A stretch of DNA of 64,000 nucleotides from Phyllobacterium zundukense (GCF_025452195.1 NZ_CP104973.1:2339001-2403000); one strand, 5' to 3'; positions 49,551 through 59,389 are shown, numbered from the stretch's first letter. Notes: a model not told the origin generated them from the letters alone. Made by a program: numbers and translations.

Positions 49551-50456
49551 ATGAATTTTTGCATTAAAAACGACAGGCTCGGCACTGGTATGTCGATTGT
49601 GAACTTCATCGGTTCGCCTAATATCGGCGGCGAACTAAAGGCCAAGTTCCTGATCATTCACTACACCGCCAGCGGTCCGGAAGCCGATACCGCCAGGTAT
49701 TTTTCGCAAGATACTGCCAATGTTTCGGCGCATCTCGTCGTGCGCCGCGATGGGTCAGTAACGCAATGCGTGCCATTCAATGTTGTCGCCTGGCATGCCG
49801 GCAAGAGCCAGTGGACGGGGAAGGGCGGTACCAGATATTCGGGACTGAACAATTCAGCGATCGGCATAGAAATCGAAAACTGGGGACCGCTTGGCAAAAG
49901 TGCTGGAGGATGGGTCTCGTGGACCGGAGCGGCCGTTGATGGGTCGAAGGTCATCGAAGCCCGCCATAAATTCGGTGTGCCCGATTGCGGCTGGGAAGTC
50001 TTCACCACAGCGCAGATCGAGACCGTGATCGCCGCAGCGCAAGCCATCTGCCGCGAATATGCCATCGAGGATATCATGGGTCACGATGATATCGCCCCCG
50101 GCCGAAAGTCTGATCCCGGGCCGGCTTGGGACATGGCAGCATTCAAGGCGAGCGTAAGGGGCGGGGGACCTTTCCAGCTGAACAGGCAGCGTGCGCTGGA
50201 CATTCGTGCGCGAATAGCGAGCGGTGAAGAGGAAACTTTCCCCGAAGATGTCGTGTCGGCTTTGGTGGCTGGCCAACATCCGGTACGCGTCTTTCGGAAA
50301 TGGCGCGGGATGACTGCTGTGGCCTTGGCGCGGGCCGCCGGAATCTCTCAGCCGTATCTATCTGAAATTGAAAATGGAGCCAAGGATGGTTCGCTGTCCG
50401 TTATGAAGCGCGTTGCTGCGCTCCTAAACGTAACTCTGGACGATTTAGCTGGTTAG
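49551..50456 (+). CDS. N-acetylmuramoyl-L-alanine amidase fused to an XRE helix-turn-helix domain
   Basis: The 301-residue protein has an Amidase_2/PGRP domain (about 14-200) with likely zinc ligands His37 (IIHYTA), His178 and Asp188 (GHDDIAPGRKSD). A linker (about 205-243) leads to a C-terminal XRE-type helix-turn-helix at about 244-299 (VRVFRKWRGMTAVALARAAG then ISQPYLSEIENG). There is no signal peptide, so both domains stay in the cytoplasm unless exported by holin-like means. Muropeptide-binding amidase domains fused to DNA-binding domains suggest a regulator that senses or destroys cell-wall fragments; this is inference. ATG 49551 follows GAAGGG. No phage genes are nearby. Confidence 0.85.
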   Translation: MNFCIKNDRLGTGMSIVNFIGSPNIGGELKAKFLIIHYTASGPEADTARYFSQDTANVSAHLVVRRDGSVTQCVPFNVVAWHAGKSQWTGKGGTRYSGLNNSAIGIEIENWGPLGKSAGGWVSWTGAAVDGSKVIEARHKFGVPDCGWEVFTTAQIETVIAAAQAICREYAIEDIMGHDDIAPGRKSDPGPAWDMAAFKASVRGGGPFQLNRQRALDIRARIASGEEETFPEDVVSALVAGQHPVRVFRKWRGMTAVALARAAGISQPYLSEIENGAKDGSLSVMKRVAALLNVTLDDLAG

Positions 50457-50461
50457 ACCGC

Positions 50462-52909
50462 TCAAATCCCTTTCACAAAGCTATCCAGCACGCGCTTTTG
50501 CCCGGCCTTGTCGAAATCGATCGTCAGTTTGTTGCCTTCGATCGACGAGACATTGCCATTGCCAAACTTGATGTGGAACACGCGGTCGCCCACGTCGAAA
50601 TTCGAGGGCGTCTCGCTGACGGATTTCGCCACCAGTTCGCCATCGATCGTGCGGCCCTTCACTGAACCGCGTCCTGCGCCGAGAACGGAATCCGTTTCGC
50701 CGTAGCCGATGCGCTCCACTTTTGCGCCGGAGCGCGAGCCCCAATTGTTGCGCGTCGCGTCGGAGCGGTTTTGTTGGGCGCGTTGCCAGCCAGGTGTTGA
50801 ATAGGTGTTTTCGAACGGGTCGGCGCGATCAAAGCGCGATTGGCCGTAACCGCCGCCCCGGCCGCCATAGCCTCCGTAACTATCGCCGCCTGCTACCACG
50901 TCCACATGCGCTTCCGGCAGCTCTTCGAGAAACCGGGAAGGGATCGTCGATTGCCACAGGCCATGGATACGCCGGTTTGAAACGAACCAGATATGCAGGT
51001 TCTTCTTGGCGCGCGTCAGTCCGACATAGGCGAGGCGGCGTTCTTCTTCGAGGCCCGAGCGGCCGCCTTCATCCAGCGCGCGCTGGTGCGGAAACAGGCC
51101 TTCTTCCCAACCCGGGAGGATGACCGTCTCAAACTCAAGGCCCTTGGCCGAGTGCAGCGTCATGATATTCACGGCATCGAGGTTCTCGTTCTGCTCGGCA
51201 TCCATGACCAGTGCCACATGTTCGAGGAAAGAGCGCAGCGACTCATATTCCTCCATCGAGCGGATCAGTTCTTTCAGGTTCTCCAGTCGCCCCGGTGCCT
51301 CGGCGGAACGATCCGCCTGCCACATGGCCGTATAGCCGGATTCGTCGAGGATTTTCTCGGCAAGCTCCGGATGCGGGGTCGTGTCAATCAGCCCCTGCCA
51401 GCGCTGGAAATTTTCCACCACTTCACGCAAGGCCGAACGCGGCTTGGGCTTCAGCTCTTCCGTCTGGATGAGGTCGGACGCTGCCTCGAGCATGCTGATG
51501 TCGCGGGCCCGTGCATAATCATGCACCTGCCGGATCGCTGCTTCGCCGAGCCCGCGCTTCGGCGTATTGATGATGCGTTCCAGCGCGAGATCGTCCGCGC
51601 CTTGCGCCACGACGCGGAAATAGGCCAGCGCATCGCGGATTTCGAGACGTTCATAAAACCGTGGGCCGCCGACCACCCGGTAGTTCAGCCCGAGCGTGAC
51701 AAAACGGTCTTCGAACTCGCGCATCTGGAACGAGGCGCGCACAAGGATCGCCATGTCGTTGAGATTGTGGCCCTTGCGCTGCGCCTGCTCGATCTCTTCA
51801 CCGACAGCGCGGGCTTCCTCTTCGGAATCCCAGGAGGCGTGCACATTGACCTTCGCGTCTTCAGGATTGGCCGCATCGGTGAAGAGGGTTTTGCCGAGAC
51901 GGCCTTCATTGTGCGAAATCAGGAACGAGGCAGTACCGAGAATATGTGCCGTCGAGCGGTAGTTGCGCTCCAGCCGGATCACAACTGCGCCGGGAAAATC
52001 CTTCTCGAAGCGCAGGATATTGTCCACTTCCGCGCCGCGCCAACCGTAAATCGACTGATCATCATCGCCGACACAGCAGACATTCTTGGAACCCTGCGCG
52101 ATCAGCCGTAGCCACATATATTGCGCGGTATTGGTGTCCTGATACTCGTCGACAAGGATATAGCGAAACTTGGCATGATATTCTTTCAGCACATCCGGAT
52201 AGGCGCGGAACATCCGGATCGGATGGCAGAGCAGGTCGCCGAAATCGCAGGCGTTCAGCGTCTTCAGGCGGTTCTGGTACGCGCTGTAAAGCTCGCGGCC
52301 CTTGCCATTGGCAAAGGCGCGCGCGTCGCCTTCCGGTATTTCGGAAGGACCAAGACCCTTGTTCTTCCAGCCGTCGATCATGAGCGCAAACTGCTTGGCG
52401 GGCCAGCGTTTGTCGTCGAGGCCCTCGGCCTGGATGATCTGCTTGATCAGGCGAACGACATCATCCGTGTCAAGAATGGTGAAATCGGACTTGAGACCAA
52501 CCAGCTCCGCGTGACGCCGCAGCAGCTTGACACCGATCGAGTGGAAGGTGCCGAGCCATGGCATGCCCTCGACAGCACCGCCAACCAGAACGCCGATACG
52601 CTCTTTCATTTCGCGGGCGGCCTTGTTGGTAAAGGTCACCGCCAAAATCTGGCTTGGCCAGGCTTTGCCCAGCGAAAGGATATGCGCAATACGGGAGGTC
52701 AAAACGCGCGTCTTGCCGGTACCGGCACCAGCCAGGACGAGCACCGGACCTTCCGTCGTTTCAACCGCCAGTCGCTGTTCAGGATTGAGCCCGCTCAGGT
52801 AAGGTGGCGCCCCACGTGCTTGCATAGCGCGTGCAGCTATACCCGAAGGCTGGCGCGGCGGCGCATCAGCTTCGTCGAAAAACGGCATATCGTCAGGTAA
52901 TCCGGACAT
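50462..52909 (-). CDS. uvrD: UvrD/PcrA-type ATP-dependent DNA helicase
   Basis: The 815-residue superfamily 1A helicase shows LNPEQRLAVE, Walker A GAGTGKT (61-67), AVTFTNKAAREMKER, LVDEYQDTN, GDDDQSIYGWRGA, and motif VI VGLTRAKKNLHIW. It acts in nucleotide excision and mismatch repair, moving 3' to 5'. A Gly/Tyr/Arg-rich linker (about 690-720) precedes a small C-terminal Tudor-like part (GDRVFHIKFGNGNV). It ends 5 bases from the convergent amidase-XRE gene and is divergent from gcd across a 267-base gap. Confidence 0.94.
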   Translation of the reverse strand: MSGLPDDMPFFDEADAPPRQPSGIAARAMQARGAPPYLSGLNPEQRLAVETTEGPVLVLAGAGTGKTRVLTSRIAHILSLGKAWPSQILAVTFTNKAAREMKERIGVLVGGAVEGMPWLGTFHSIGVKLLRRHAELVGLKSDFTILDTDDVVRLIKQIIQAEGLDDKRWPAKQFALMIDGWKNKGLGPSEIPEGDARAFANGKGRELYSAYQNRLKTLNACDFGDLLCHPIRMFRAYPDVLKEYHAKFRYILVDEYQDTNTAQYMWLRLIAQGSKNVCCVGDDDQSIYGWRGAEVDNILRFEKDFPGAVVIRLERNYRSTAHILGTASFLISHNEGRLGKTLFTDAANPEDAKVNVHASWDSEEEARAVGEEIEQAQRKGHNLNDMAILVRASFQMREFEDRFVTLGLNYRVVGGPRFYERLEIRDALAYFRVVAQGADDLALERIINTPKRGLGEAAIRQVHDYARARDISMLEAASDLIQTEELKPKPRSALREVVENFQRWQGLIDTTPHPELAEKILDESGYTAMWQADRSAEAPGRLENLKELIRSMEEYESLRSFLEHVALVMDAEQNENLDAVNIMTLHSAKGLEFETVILPGWEEGLFPHQRALDEGGRSGLEEERRLAYVGLTRAKKNLHIWFVSNRRIHGLWQSTIPSRFLEELPEAHVDVVAGGDSYGGYGGRGGGYGQSRFDRADPFENTYSTPGWQRAQQNRSDATRNNWGSRSGAKVERIGYGETDSVLGAGRGSVKGRTIDGELVAKSVSETPSNFDVGDRVFHIKFGNGNVSSIEGNKLTIDFDKAGQKRVLDSFVKGI

Positions 52910-53176
52910 TTGAACCCAATGTAGTGATTCGGTACCGAAAAACCAGAAAAATGCGATACAAAAAGAGAACGGCGAGGCTTAGGCACAATCTTCTACACCT
53001 AAACTTGAAGTTGAAATATAGGCCAAGCGATATTGCGTCCTTTGGATTTACGGCATACCCATTTTGATTGAGACGACTCTTTGACTTGAGCACACTCTGA
53101 CAACCGCCGGCACGTTCGCAGCCGCATGTCAGAGATCATTCGATCCTGATTGAGCTTGGAAAAGGACCCCCGCCCC

Positions 53177-55510
53177 ATGGCAATCACTCTGACAGCCCTC
53201 GTATTTCTCCTGATCGGTGCGGCACTTGGTGCCGGTGGTGTCTGGCTCGCGGTGCTTGGTGGCAGCTGGTATTATATACTCGCTGGGCTGGCTTTCCTGA
53301 TCACGTCCTATCTTCTCTTCCGGAAACGCGCGTCGGCGTTGCTTGTTTACGCGATCCTGGTGATCGGTACGCTTGGCTGGGCCATCTGGGAGATCGGCTT
53401 TGACTGGTGGCAGCTCGCGCCGCGCGGCGGTGTCATCATACTGCTCGGGCTATGGTTGCTGACACCGTGGATTCGCCGCGGATTGAACGCCAGTGATGAC
53501 GCACAGCGCGCTTCGTGGGGTCCGGCCGTTCCTCTGCTTTTCGCCGTTCTCGCCGCACTTTTTGTTGCCGGCTACTCCATGATGGGCGATCCGAAGCAAA
53601 TCACAGGGGAGCTCAGCGAAGAGGTCATCGCAACCGAGCCAGATCTCGGCGGCAACGTTCCCGCCGATGATTGGCACCAATATGGTCGTACACCCTATGG
53701 CCAGCGCTATTCGCCGCTGAAAGAGATTACGCCAGACAACGTCGATAGTTTGCAGGTTGCCTGGACCTACCAGACCGGCGATGTGAAACTGCCCGATGAC
53801 ATCGGTGAAACCACCTATCAGGTGACGCCCCTGAAAGTGCGCGACACGCTCTATATCTGCACGCCGCACAATTGGGCCATCGCGCTCGATGCAGCAACCG
53901 GCAAGGAGAAGTGGAAGTTCGACCCGAATGTCGGGCTCAATCCTGACCGCCAGCACCAGACATGCCGCGGCGTCTCCTACTATGCGGACCCGGCGTTGCA
54001 GCCCGGCCAGCCTTGTGCCGAACGGGTCTATCTTCCGACCTCAGACGCGCGATTGATTGCCCTTGATGCCGCAAACGGCCAGATCTGCCCCTCCTTTGCC
54101 GACAAAGGCACGCTGCATCTCGAGAAGGGCATGCCATACGACCCGGCGGGCTATTATTATTCGACGTCACCGCCCGTCGTCGCTGCCGGCAAGATCATTG
54201 TCGGCGGTGCGGTCAATGATAACTACTCGATACATGAGCAGTCCGGCGTTATTCGCGCGTACGATATCAATACAGGCGCACTCATCTGGAACTGGGATTC
54301 AGGCAATCCCGACGTGACGACGCCCTTGCCGGAGGGCCAGACCTATACCCACAATTCACCCAACAGCTGGTCGGTCTCAAGTGTGGATGAGAAGCTCGGC
54401 CTGCTTTACGTGCCGCTCGGCAACCAGACGCCGGACCAGCTTGGCGCGGGGCGGTCGGAGAATGTCGAGAAGTTCTCGTCGTCGATCGTTGCGCTTGACC
54501 TGAATTCCGGCCAATTGCGCTGGGTACGCCAGACTGTTCATCACGATCTATGGGACATGGATGTTCCCGCCCAGCCGACGCTCCTCGATATCAATACCGC
54601 AACGGGCGCCATTCCAGCGCTCGTCGGGCCAACCAAACAGGGCGACATTTATGTTCTCGACCGGCGTACCGGCGAACCAATCCTGCCGGTAGAGGAAGTC
54701 CCGGCGCCGACGGGCGCAATAGAGGGGGATCATACCGCTGCGACACAGCCGGTATCTGCACTCAACTTCATACCGCAGCGTTTGACGGGCAAGGATATGT
54801 GGGGCGTGTCGATGTTCGACCAGCTGGCGTGCCGCATCGAGTTTCTCAAGCTACGCTACGAAGGCCGTTACACGCCGCCATCGCTGTTGGGGTCACTGAT
54901 CTATCCCGGCAATTTCGGCGTGTTCAACTGGGGCGGCATTGCTGTCGATCCCGGGCGCCAGATTATGTTCGGCATGCCGACATATCTTGCCTTTACGTCA
55001 AAGCTGGTTCCGCGCGCCGATGTCCCTCCGCCGGGCGACAACACCAAGGGCAGCGAGCAGGGCCTCAATCGCAATGAAGGCGCGCCCTATGCGGTCATCA
55101 TGGGACCATTTGTTTCGCCGCTCGGCCTGCCTTGCCAGGCTCCACCATGGGGCTATGTGGCCGGGGCTGACCTGCGCACAGGCAAAATCACCTGGAAGCA
55201 CCGGAACGGTACAGTGAGGGATTCGTCGCCGCTGCCATTGCCGTTCAAAGTCGGCGTTCCGGGCATTGGCGGTCCGATGATCACCGCCGGTGGCGTCGCT
55301 TTCCTCGGTGCTGCCGTGGATGATTATCTGCGCGCCTATGATGTCACGAACGGCAATCAGCTTTGGGAAGCACGCCTTCCAGCAGGGGGCCAGTCGACGC
55401 CCATGTCCTTCGCTTTGAACGGCAAGCAGTATGTCGTCATGGTCGCCGGCGGCCACGGTTCTGTCGGGACAAAGCCCGGCGACTATGTCATCGCCTATAC
55501 CCTGCCATGA
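53177..55510 (+). CDS. gcd: Membrane-bound PQQ-dependent glucose dehydrogenase
   Basis: The 777-residue quinoprotein has five membrane helices in residues 1-140, then a periplasmic eight-bladed propeller (DWHQYGRTPYGQRYSPLKEI, GKEKWKFDP, CRGVSYY, VHHDLWDMD, GKDMWGVSMFDQL and GGPMITAGGVAFLGA). It oxidises glucose to gluconolactone and passes electrons to ubiquinone, acidifying the medium. It needs PQQ, whose synthesis genes are not in the window. ATG at 53177 has AAAGGAC upstream; an earlier in-frame TTG is unlikely. A terminator follows. Confidence 0.94.
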   Translation: MAITLTALVFLLIGAALGAGGVWLAVLGGSWYYILAGLAFLITSYLLFRKRASALLVYAILVIGTLGWAIWEIGFDWWQLAPRGGVIILLGLWLLTPWIRRGLNASDDAQRASWGPAVPLLFAVLAALFVAGYSMMGDPKQITGELSEEVIATEPDLGGNVPADDWHQYGRTPYGQRYSPLKEITPDNVDSLQVAWTYQTGDVKLPDDIGETTYQVTPLKVRDTLYICTPHNWAIALDAATGKEKWKFDPNVGLNPDRQHQTCRGVSYYADPALQPGQPCAERVYLPTSDARLIALDAANGQICPSFADKGTLHLEKGMPYDPAGYYYSTSPPVVAAGKIIVGGAVNDNYSIHEQSGVIRAYDINTGALIWNWDSGNPDVTTPLPEGQTYTHNSPNSWSVSSVDEKLGLLYVPLGNQTPDQLGAGRSENVEKFSSSIVALDLNSGQLRWVRQTVHHDLWDMDVPAQPTLLDINTATGAIPALVGPTKQGDIYVLDRRTGEPILPVEEVPAPTGAIEGDHTAATQPVSALNFIPQRLTGKDMWGVSMFDQLACRIEFLKLRYEGRYTPPSLLGSLIYPGNFGVFNWGGIAVDPGRQIMFGMPTYLAFTSKLVPRADVPPPGDNTKGSEQGLNRNEGAPYAVIMGPFVSPLGLPCQAPPWGYVAGADLRTGKITWKHRNGTVRDSSPLPLPFKVGVPGIGGPMITAGGVAFLGAAVDDYLRAYDVTNGNQLWEARLPAGGQSTPMSFALNGKQYVVMVAGGHGSVGTKPGDYVIAYTLP

Positions 55511-55522
55511 TAGTTGGTGTTT

Positions 55523-55993
55523 TTAACGTTGCGGGAGCTTCAAAGGAGCTCCCGTTTTCACGGTGCGGATGGCGAAATTCGAGCGGATGTCCGCCACGCC
55601 CGGAAGCAATAGCAGCTTTTCCGTGAGAAATCGCTCATAGGCGCTCAGATCCTCGACAACCACCTCGGCGAGAAAATCCGCGGTTCCGGAGATGAGGAAT
55701 GCGGCTGTCACTTCCGGCATGGCAATCAGTGCCGCCTGTTGTGCGTCGGAGTTTTCGCGGCTGTGCTGCCCGACCTTGATTTCCACGAACACCGTCAAGC
55801 CGAGACCGACTTCCTTGCGGTCGATATCAGCGCGGTAACCGCGGATGACTCCGGCCTTTTCCAGATTGCGGATACGGCGCAGGCAAGGTGAGGGCGAAAG
55901 ATTCACCTTGTCGGCAATCTCGACATTGGTCGCCCGTGCGTCCTCCTGCAGCGCTTCGAGTATTCCAATATCGAATTTATCCAGATTTGGCAT
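55523..55993 (-). CDS. Lrp/AsnC-family transcriptional regulator
   Basis: The 156-residue protein has an N-terminal helix-turn-helix (about 5-60: FDIGILEALQEDARATNVEI, LSPSPCLRRIRNLEKAGVI) and a C-terminal RAM ligand domain. It is divergent from an EamA exporter with 146 bases between, a common pairing in which the Lrp protein senses an amino acid and controls its export. ATG at 55993 is preferred over an unconserved upstream extension to 56071. Confidence 0.9.
   Translation of the reverse strand: MPNLDKFDIGILEALQEDARATNVEIADKVNLSPSPCLRRIRNLEKAGVIRGYRADIDRKEVGLGLTVFVEIKVGQHSRENSDAQQAALIAMPEVTAAFLISGTADFLAEVVVEDLSAYERFLTEKLLLLPGVADIRSNFAIRTVKTGAPLKLPQR
55532..55558 (+). terminator. Intrinsic terminator of gcd inside the lrp 3' end
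   Basis: CGGGAGCT (55532-55539) pairs with AGCTCCCG (55547-55554) and four Ts follow. The hairpin lies within the last codons of the convergent Lrp gene. Confidence 0.7.
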
Positions 55994-56139
55994 AATCTGC
56001 TTTCTAGCCCATAAAAACTTCCTGAATATTGCTGTAACCGTATCAACACTAGCATCAACTTGCAAGGACATGCTCAGGCCATGGGCGCTATCCTGCCTTT
56101 CAACCGAAGATGTTCGGGCAATTTTGAAAGGAAGTTCCG

Positions 56140-57051
56140 ATGGTTGCTCTCAGCCCAGAATTCAGGAAATCCAATTCCCTCGCCACAGGCTATGCGGGTG
56201 CGCTGGTCACCGTTTTCATCTGGGCGTCGTGGATCATTGCCACCCGCCACAGCAGCGGCACGCATCTCGGCACGATCGATCTTGGCCTCATCCGCTACGG
56301 TGTTCCGGCATTGGTCCTCGCTCCGGTGTGGCTGAAGACGGGACTCATCCCTCGTGATGTTCCGCTCGCCCTTGTGACCATCATGGTCTGTGGTGCTGGT
56401 GCGCTGTTCTTTCAGGTCACTACCTTCGCCATCCATTCGACGCCTGCTTCGGCAGTGGGTGTTCTCCTCGGCGGCTCGATGCCGCTTGCTGCCGCGCTGA
56501 TCGGCGTCGTTGTGTTCGGCGAGCGGCCGGATCTCACGCGCTGGCTCGGCCTTGCCTCTATCGTCGCCGGTCTTGCCATCCTTCTCGTGCTTGCCCTGAA
56601 CAGTCATGAAATCACCTGGGTCAGCTTCGTCTTCCTGCCACTCGGTGCCTTGCTCTGGGCTGGCTATACCCATGCATTCAGGCGGTCCGGTTTGACGGCA
56701 GTGCAGGGCGGTGCGCTGATCGCGGTCTGGTCTTTCCTCATTCATGTTGGCCTCGCGCTCACCTTCGGCACTACAATCCTCGAGGTTCCACTGCCTGAAC
56801 TCGGTTTGCAGTTCCTGAGTCAGGGTGTCCTGTCGGGTCTTGCCGCGATGTTGGCCTATGGCATTGCCGTCCGTTCCCTTGGTGGCAGCCAGGCAGCCGC
56901 CTTCAGTGCACTGACGCCGGTGCTTGCTGCTCTTGGCGGTGCCATATTCCTTGACGAGCTGGTCGGCGTCTGGGAGATTGTGGCAGCACTTATCACCGGA
57001 CTTGGCGTTGCCCTTTCAACCGGTATCCTCTCGCATCGCGCCAAGGGCTGA
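56140..57051 (+). CDS. EamA-family (DMT) metabolite exporter
   Basis: The 303-residue membrane protein has ten helices in two EamA repeats (VTVFIWASWIIATRH at the start of the first, VFLPLGALLWAGYTHAF at the start of the second). Such proteins export amino acids, nucleosides or other small metabolites. The divergent Lrp gene hints at an amino acid. A ribosome site AAAGGAAG precedes the ATG. Confidence 0.9.
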   Translation: MVALSPEFRKSNSLATGYAGALVTVFIWASWIIATRHSSGTHLGTIDLGLIRYGVPALVLAPVWLKTGLIPRDVPLALVTIMVCGAGALFFQVTTFAIHSTPASAVGVLLGGSMPLAAALIGVVVFGERPDLTRWLGLASIVAGLAILLVLALNSHEITWVSFVFLPLGALLWAGYTHAFRRSGLTAVQGGALIAVWSFLIHVGLALTFGTTILEVPLPELGLQFLSQGVLSGLAAMLAYGIAVRSLGGSQAAAFSALTPVLAALGGAIFLDELVGVWEIVAALITGLGVALSTGILSHRAKG

Positions 57052-57096
57052 TGCGAGGGACGCACGCCTTGTCCTCCACCTTTGGAGAAAACAGTT

Positions 57097-57972
57097 ATGG
57101 ACAAGCCGACAATCACCCAGGCGATGGTCGAAGCCTACGACGAATATACCCACCTGTCGCTTGACCGCCGCGCCTTCATGGAAAAGTTGACAAAGCTTGC
57201 CGGTTCCGGAGCTGCTGCCGCCGTCATCGCCCCGATGCTGGCGGCAAACGCTGCGCAAGCCGGGATCATTGCGGTCGATGACCCAAGGCTTCGCACCAAG
57301 GACATCGTTTTTTCGACATCCGCAGGAGACATCAAGGGATATCGGGCAAGCCCGGCCGAACGTTCGGGCAAGCTCCCGGCTGTTATTGTCATTCATGAGA
57401 ATCGCGGCCTGAACGAGCATATTCGTGACGTTGCCCGCCGCATGGCGCTCGAAGGTTTTGTCGCGTTGGCGCCAGACCTGCTTTCCGCCTCTGGCGGTAC
57501 GCCCGGCGATGAGGACAAGGCGCGGGAGATGATCGGAGCACTCGACCCAAAAACTGCGATTGCAGAAGGCATTGCAACCATCGAGTATCTCAAGCAGGAT
57601 AAAGGGACCACCGGCAAAGTGGGCGTCGTCGGTTTTTGCTGGGGCGGTGGCATGGTCAATGATCTTGCCGTCAACGCCCCCGATCTGGGCGCCGGGGTCG
57701 CATATTATGGCCGGCAGCCAAAAGCCGAAGACGTTGCCAAAATCAAGGCGCCGCTGCTTTTGCAATATGCCGGTCTCGATACGCGGATCAATGCAGGCAT
57801 CGATGCCTACAAGAAAGCGCTCGAACAAAACGGCAAGAGTTTCGAGATCCATATTTATGATGGCGCCAACCACGCTTTCAACAATGATACGTCGGAAGCC
57901 CGCTATGACAAGAAAGCGGCGGATCTCGCCTGGAGCCGGACGGTAGCGTTCTTCCAGAAGAATCTGGCGTGA
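57097..57972 (+). CDS. Dienelactone hydrolase family protein with a Tat-like signal
   Basis: The 291-residue alpha/beta hydrolase has the triad Cys181 (GFCWGG), Asp228 and His259 (GANHAF) that marks dienelactone hydrolases. Residues 21-55 look like a twin-arginine export signal (LDRRAFMEKLTKLAGSGAAA, then ANAAQA), so the enzyme may be periplasmic. Substrate not known; many family members are wrongly tied to chlorocatechol breakdown. ATG at 57097 follows GGAGAAA. Confidence 0.88.
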   Translation: MDKPTITQAMVEAYDEYTHLSLDRRAFMEKLTKLAGSGAAAAVIAPMLAANAAQAGIIAVDDPRLRTKDIVFSTSAGDIKGYRASPAERSGKLPAVIVIHENRGLNEHIRDVARRMALEGFVALAPDLLSASGGTPGDEDKAREMIGALDPKTAIAEGIATIEYLKQDKGTTGKVGVVGFCWGGGMVNDLAVNAPDLGAGVAYYGRQPKAEDVAKIKAPLLLQYAGLDTRINAGIDAYKKALEQNGKSFEIHIYDGANHAFNNDTSEARYDKKAADLAWSRTVAFFQKNLA

Positions 57973-58055
57973 GGAGTACGAAAAACAAAAGGGAAACCAA
58001 AAGCTTGCGGGACCGTTCTAAGGCCATTACTTCTGGTCAAAGAAGGAATGACCCG

Positions 58056-59006
58056 ATGCGAATTGTTACCCTCGCCTTAAGCGTTGCGCTTTTTTTTCTG
58101 GCAAGCGTCCAGTTGGGCCTTGCACAAGAGCGGGTTTTTCCCGGCGGTTCCGGTGTCGGGCTCGTGCCTCCTCCGGGTCTGGTCCTGTCTACCAATTTCA
58201 GCGGGTTCGAAGATGCCGCCAAAGGTACATCGATCGTTCTGACGGAACTGCCGGTGGACGCCTATGCCGAGCTCGCGGCAAAATTCAATCCCGATGGTCT
58301 GCGCGCGACCGGGATCGAGGCTGGCCAACCGGAAGATTGGCCTGTCGAAGGCGCTGTGGTCTCAAAACTCATTCGCGGCAGCCAGGTCGCAGCCGGGGTC
58401 AGATACCGGAAATGGGTCGTCCTGGTCGGTGCCAAGACGACAACTGCCATGGTGACGGTACAAATACCCGATGGCGTCCAGGGAGGCTTGTCCGATGCGG
58501 ATGTCGAGACCGCCCTTCGCACGATCACGATCCGCAACCCACCAAGCCTCGACGAGCAGGTTGCTGCCTTGCCGTTCAAGGTGTCCGATACGGCCGGGTT
58601 CCGCCCGGTGCGCGTCATAGCAGGGGCGACTTTTCTTTTGACGGAAGGTCCGAATGATGTCGCGGCAAACTCGGCCCAGCCCATCATCATCATTGCATCC
58701 AATCTCAATACCGCGCCGGAAGCATCGGCGCGAATGTCCTTTGCCAAACAGGCATTTGCCTCATTGACCGGCATCAAGGATGTGCAGTCGGACAACGAGA
58801 CGAGCTCTGAAGAAAATGGCGCCGAATGGGTCGAGATCGACGGGAGTGCCAAGGATGCTGCCAGCGGAGATGCGCTGTACGTCGCGCAAATTGCTCGTTT
58901 TGAAACAAGCCGTTACGTGCGCGCCATCCTGATCGTGCGGGGTAGCGAGAAGGACAAGTTTTCCGATCGTTTTCGAAAACTAGCCAAATCCCTGACGATC
59001 AACTAA
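58056..59006 (+). CDS. Secreted protein of unknown function
   Basis: With ATG at 58056 the product has 316 residues: a signal peptide (MRIVTLALSVALFFLASVQL..., cut near AQ) and a soluble body of two similar-looking alpha/beta halves (residues about 20-180 and 185-316), each ending in a TIT/LTI strand (ALRTITI, AKSLTIN). I do not recognise a family. A longer frame from 57969 overlaps the hydrolase gene and adds a charged, unconserved stretch. Confidence 0.7.
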   Translation: MRIVTLALSVALFFLASVQLGLAQERVFPGGSGVGLVPPPGLVLSTNFSGFEDAAKGTSIVLTELPVDAYAELAAKFNPDGLRATGIEAGQPEDWPVEGAVVSKLIRGSQVAAGVRYRKWVVLVGAKTTTAMVTVQIPDGVQGGLSDADVETALRTITIRNPPSLDEQVAALPFKVSDTAGFRPVRVIAGATFLLTEGPNDVAANSAQPIIIIASNLNTAPEASARMSFAKQAFASLTGIKDVQSDNETSSEENGAEWVEIDGSAKDAASGDALYVAQIARFETSRYVRAILIVRGSEKDKFSDRFRKLAKSLTIN

Positions 59007-59014
59007 AATTGGCT

Positions 59015-59389
59015 ATGGAGAAAAGCTACCGACTCACCAAGAACGAGATACGGCCATTGATCCGCAACTATGGCGGTTGCATCGCGACGGATACGATTAC
59101 GATCGATGGCTATCCGGTGCGTTTCATGTACCGCGAGGATCCCGACAACGAGATGGATAGCGGTTGGCGGTTTCTCTCCGGTTTCGAGAGCGACGACTAT
59201 ATGGAAGACCCGGATAACAGCGGCATCTTCGAGGTCAATACCATCGCCAATTACGATCCCAGTATCATTCCGCTTCTGGACGCTCCTGTCGGCAGTGTGT
59301 TCGAAAAGACCGGTGAGCAGGAGCGCTTCATCCCCGTTACCGATTGGCAGCCGGGCGAAGACGATGATGAGGATGACGACGACAATTAG
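59015..59389 (+). CDS. DUF2185 family protein with an acidic tail
   Basis: The 124-residue protein matches the DUF2185 group by SGWRFLSGFESDDYMEDPDN and VNTIANYDPSIIPLLDAP. Related domains are found among immunity proteins of polymorphic toxins, but no toxin gene is nearby. The C-terminus ends in a run of Asp/Glu (residues about 113-123). The ATG at 59015 has a weak ribosome site and lies 8 bases after the previous stop; a TTG at 59009 is an alternative. Confidence 0.75.
   Translation: MEKSYRLTKNEIRPLIRNYGGCIATDTITIDGYPVRFMYREDPDNEMDSGWRFLSGFESDDYMEDPDNSGIFEVNTIANYDPSIIPLLDAPVGSVFEKTGEQERFIPVTDWQPGEDDDEDDDDN

Noticed and set aside
49551..50456. Prophage or prophage remnant
   Set aside because: An amidase alone is not enough; no integrase, holin, capsid or tail gene and no attachment site are visible around it.
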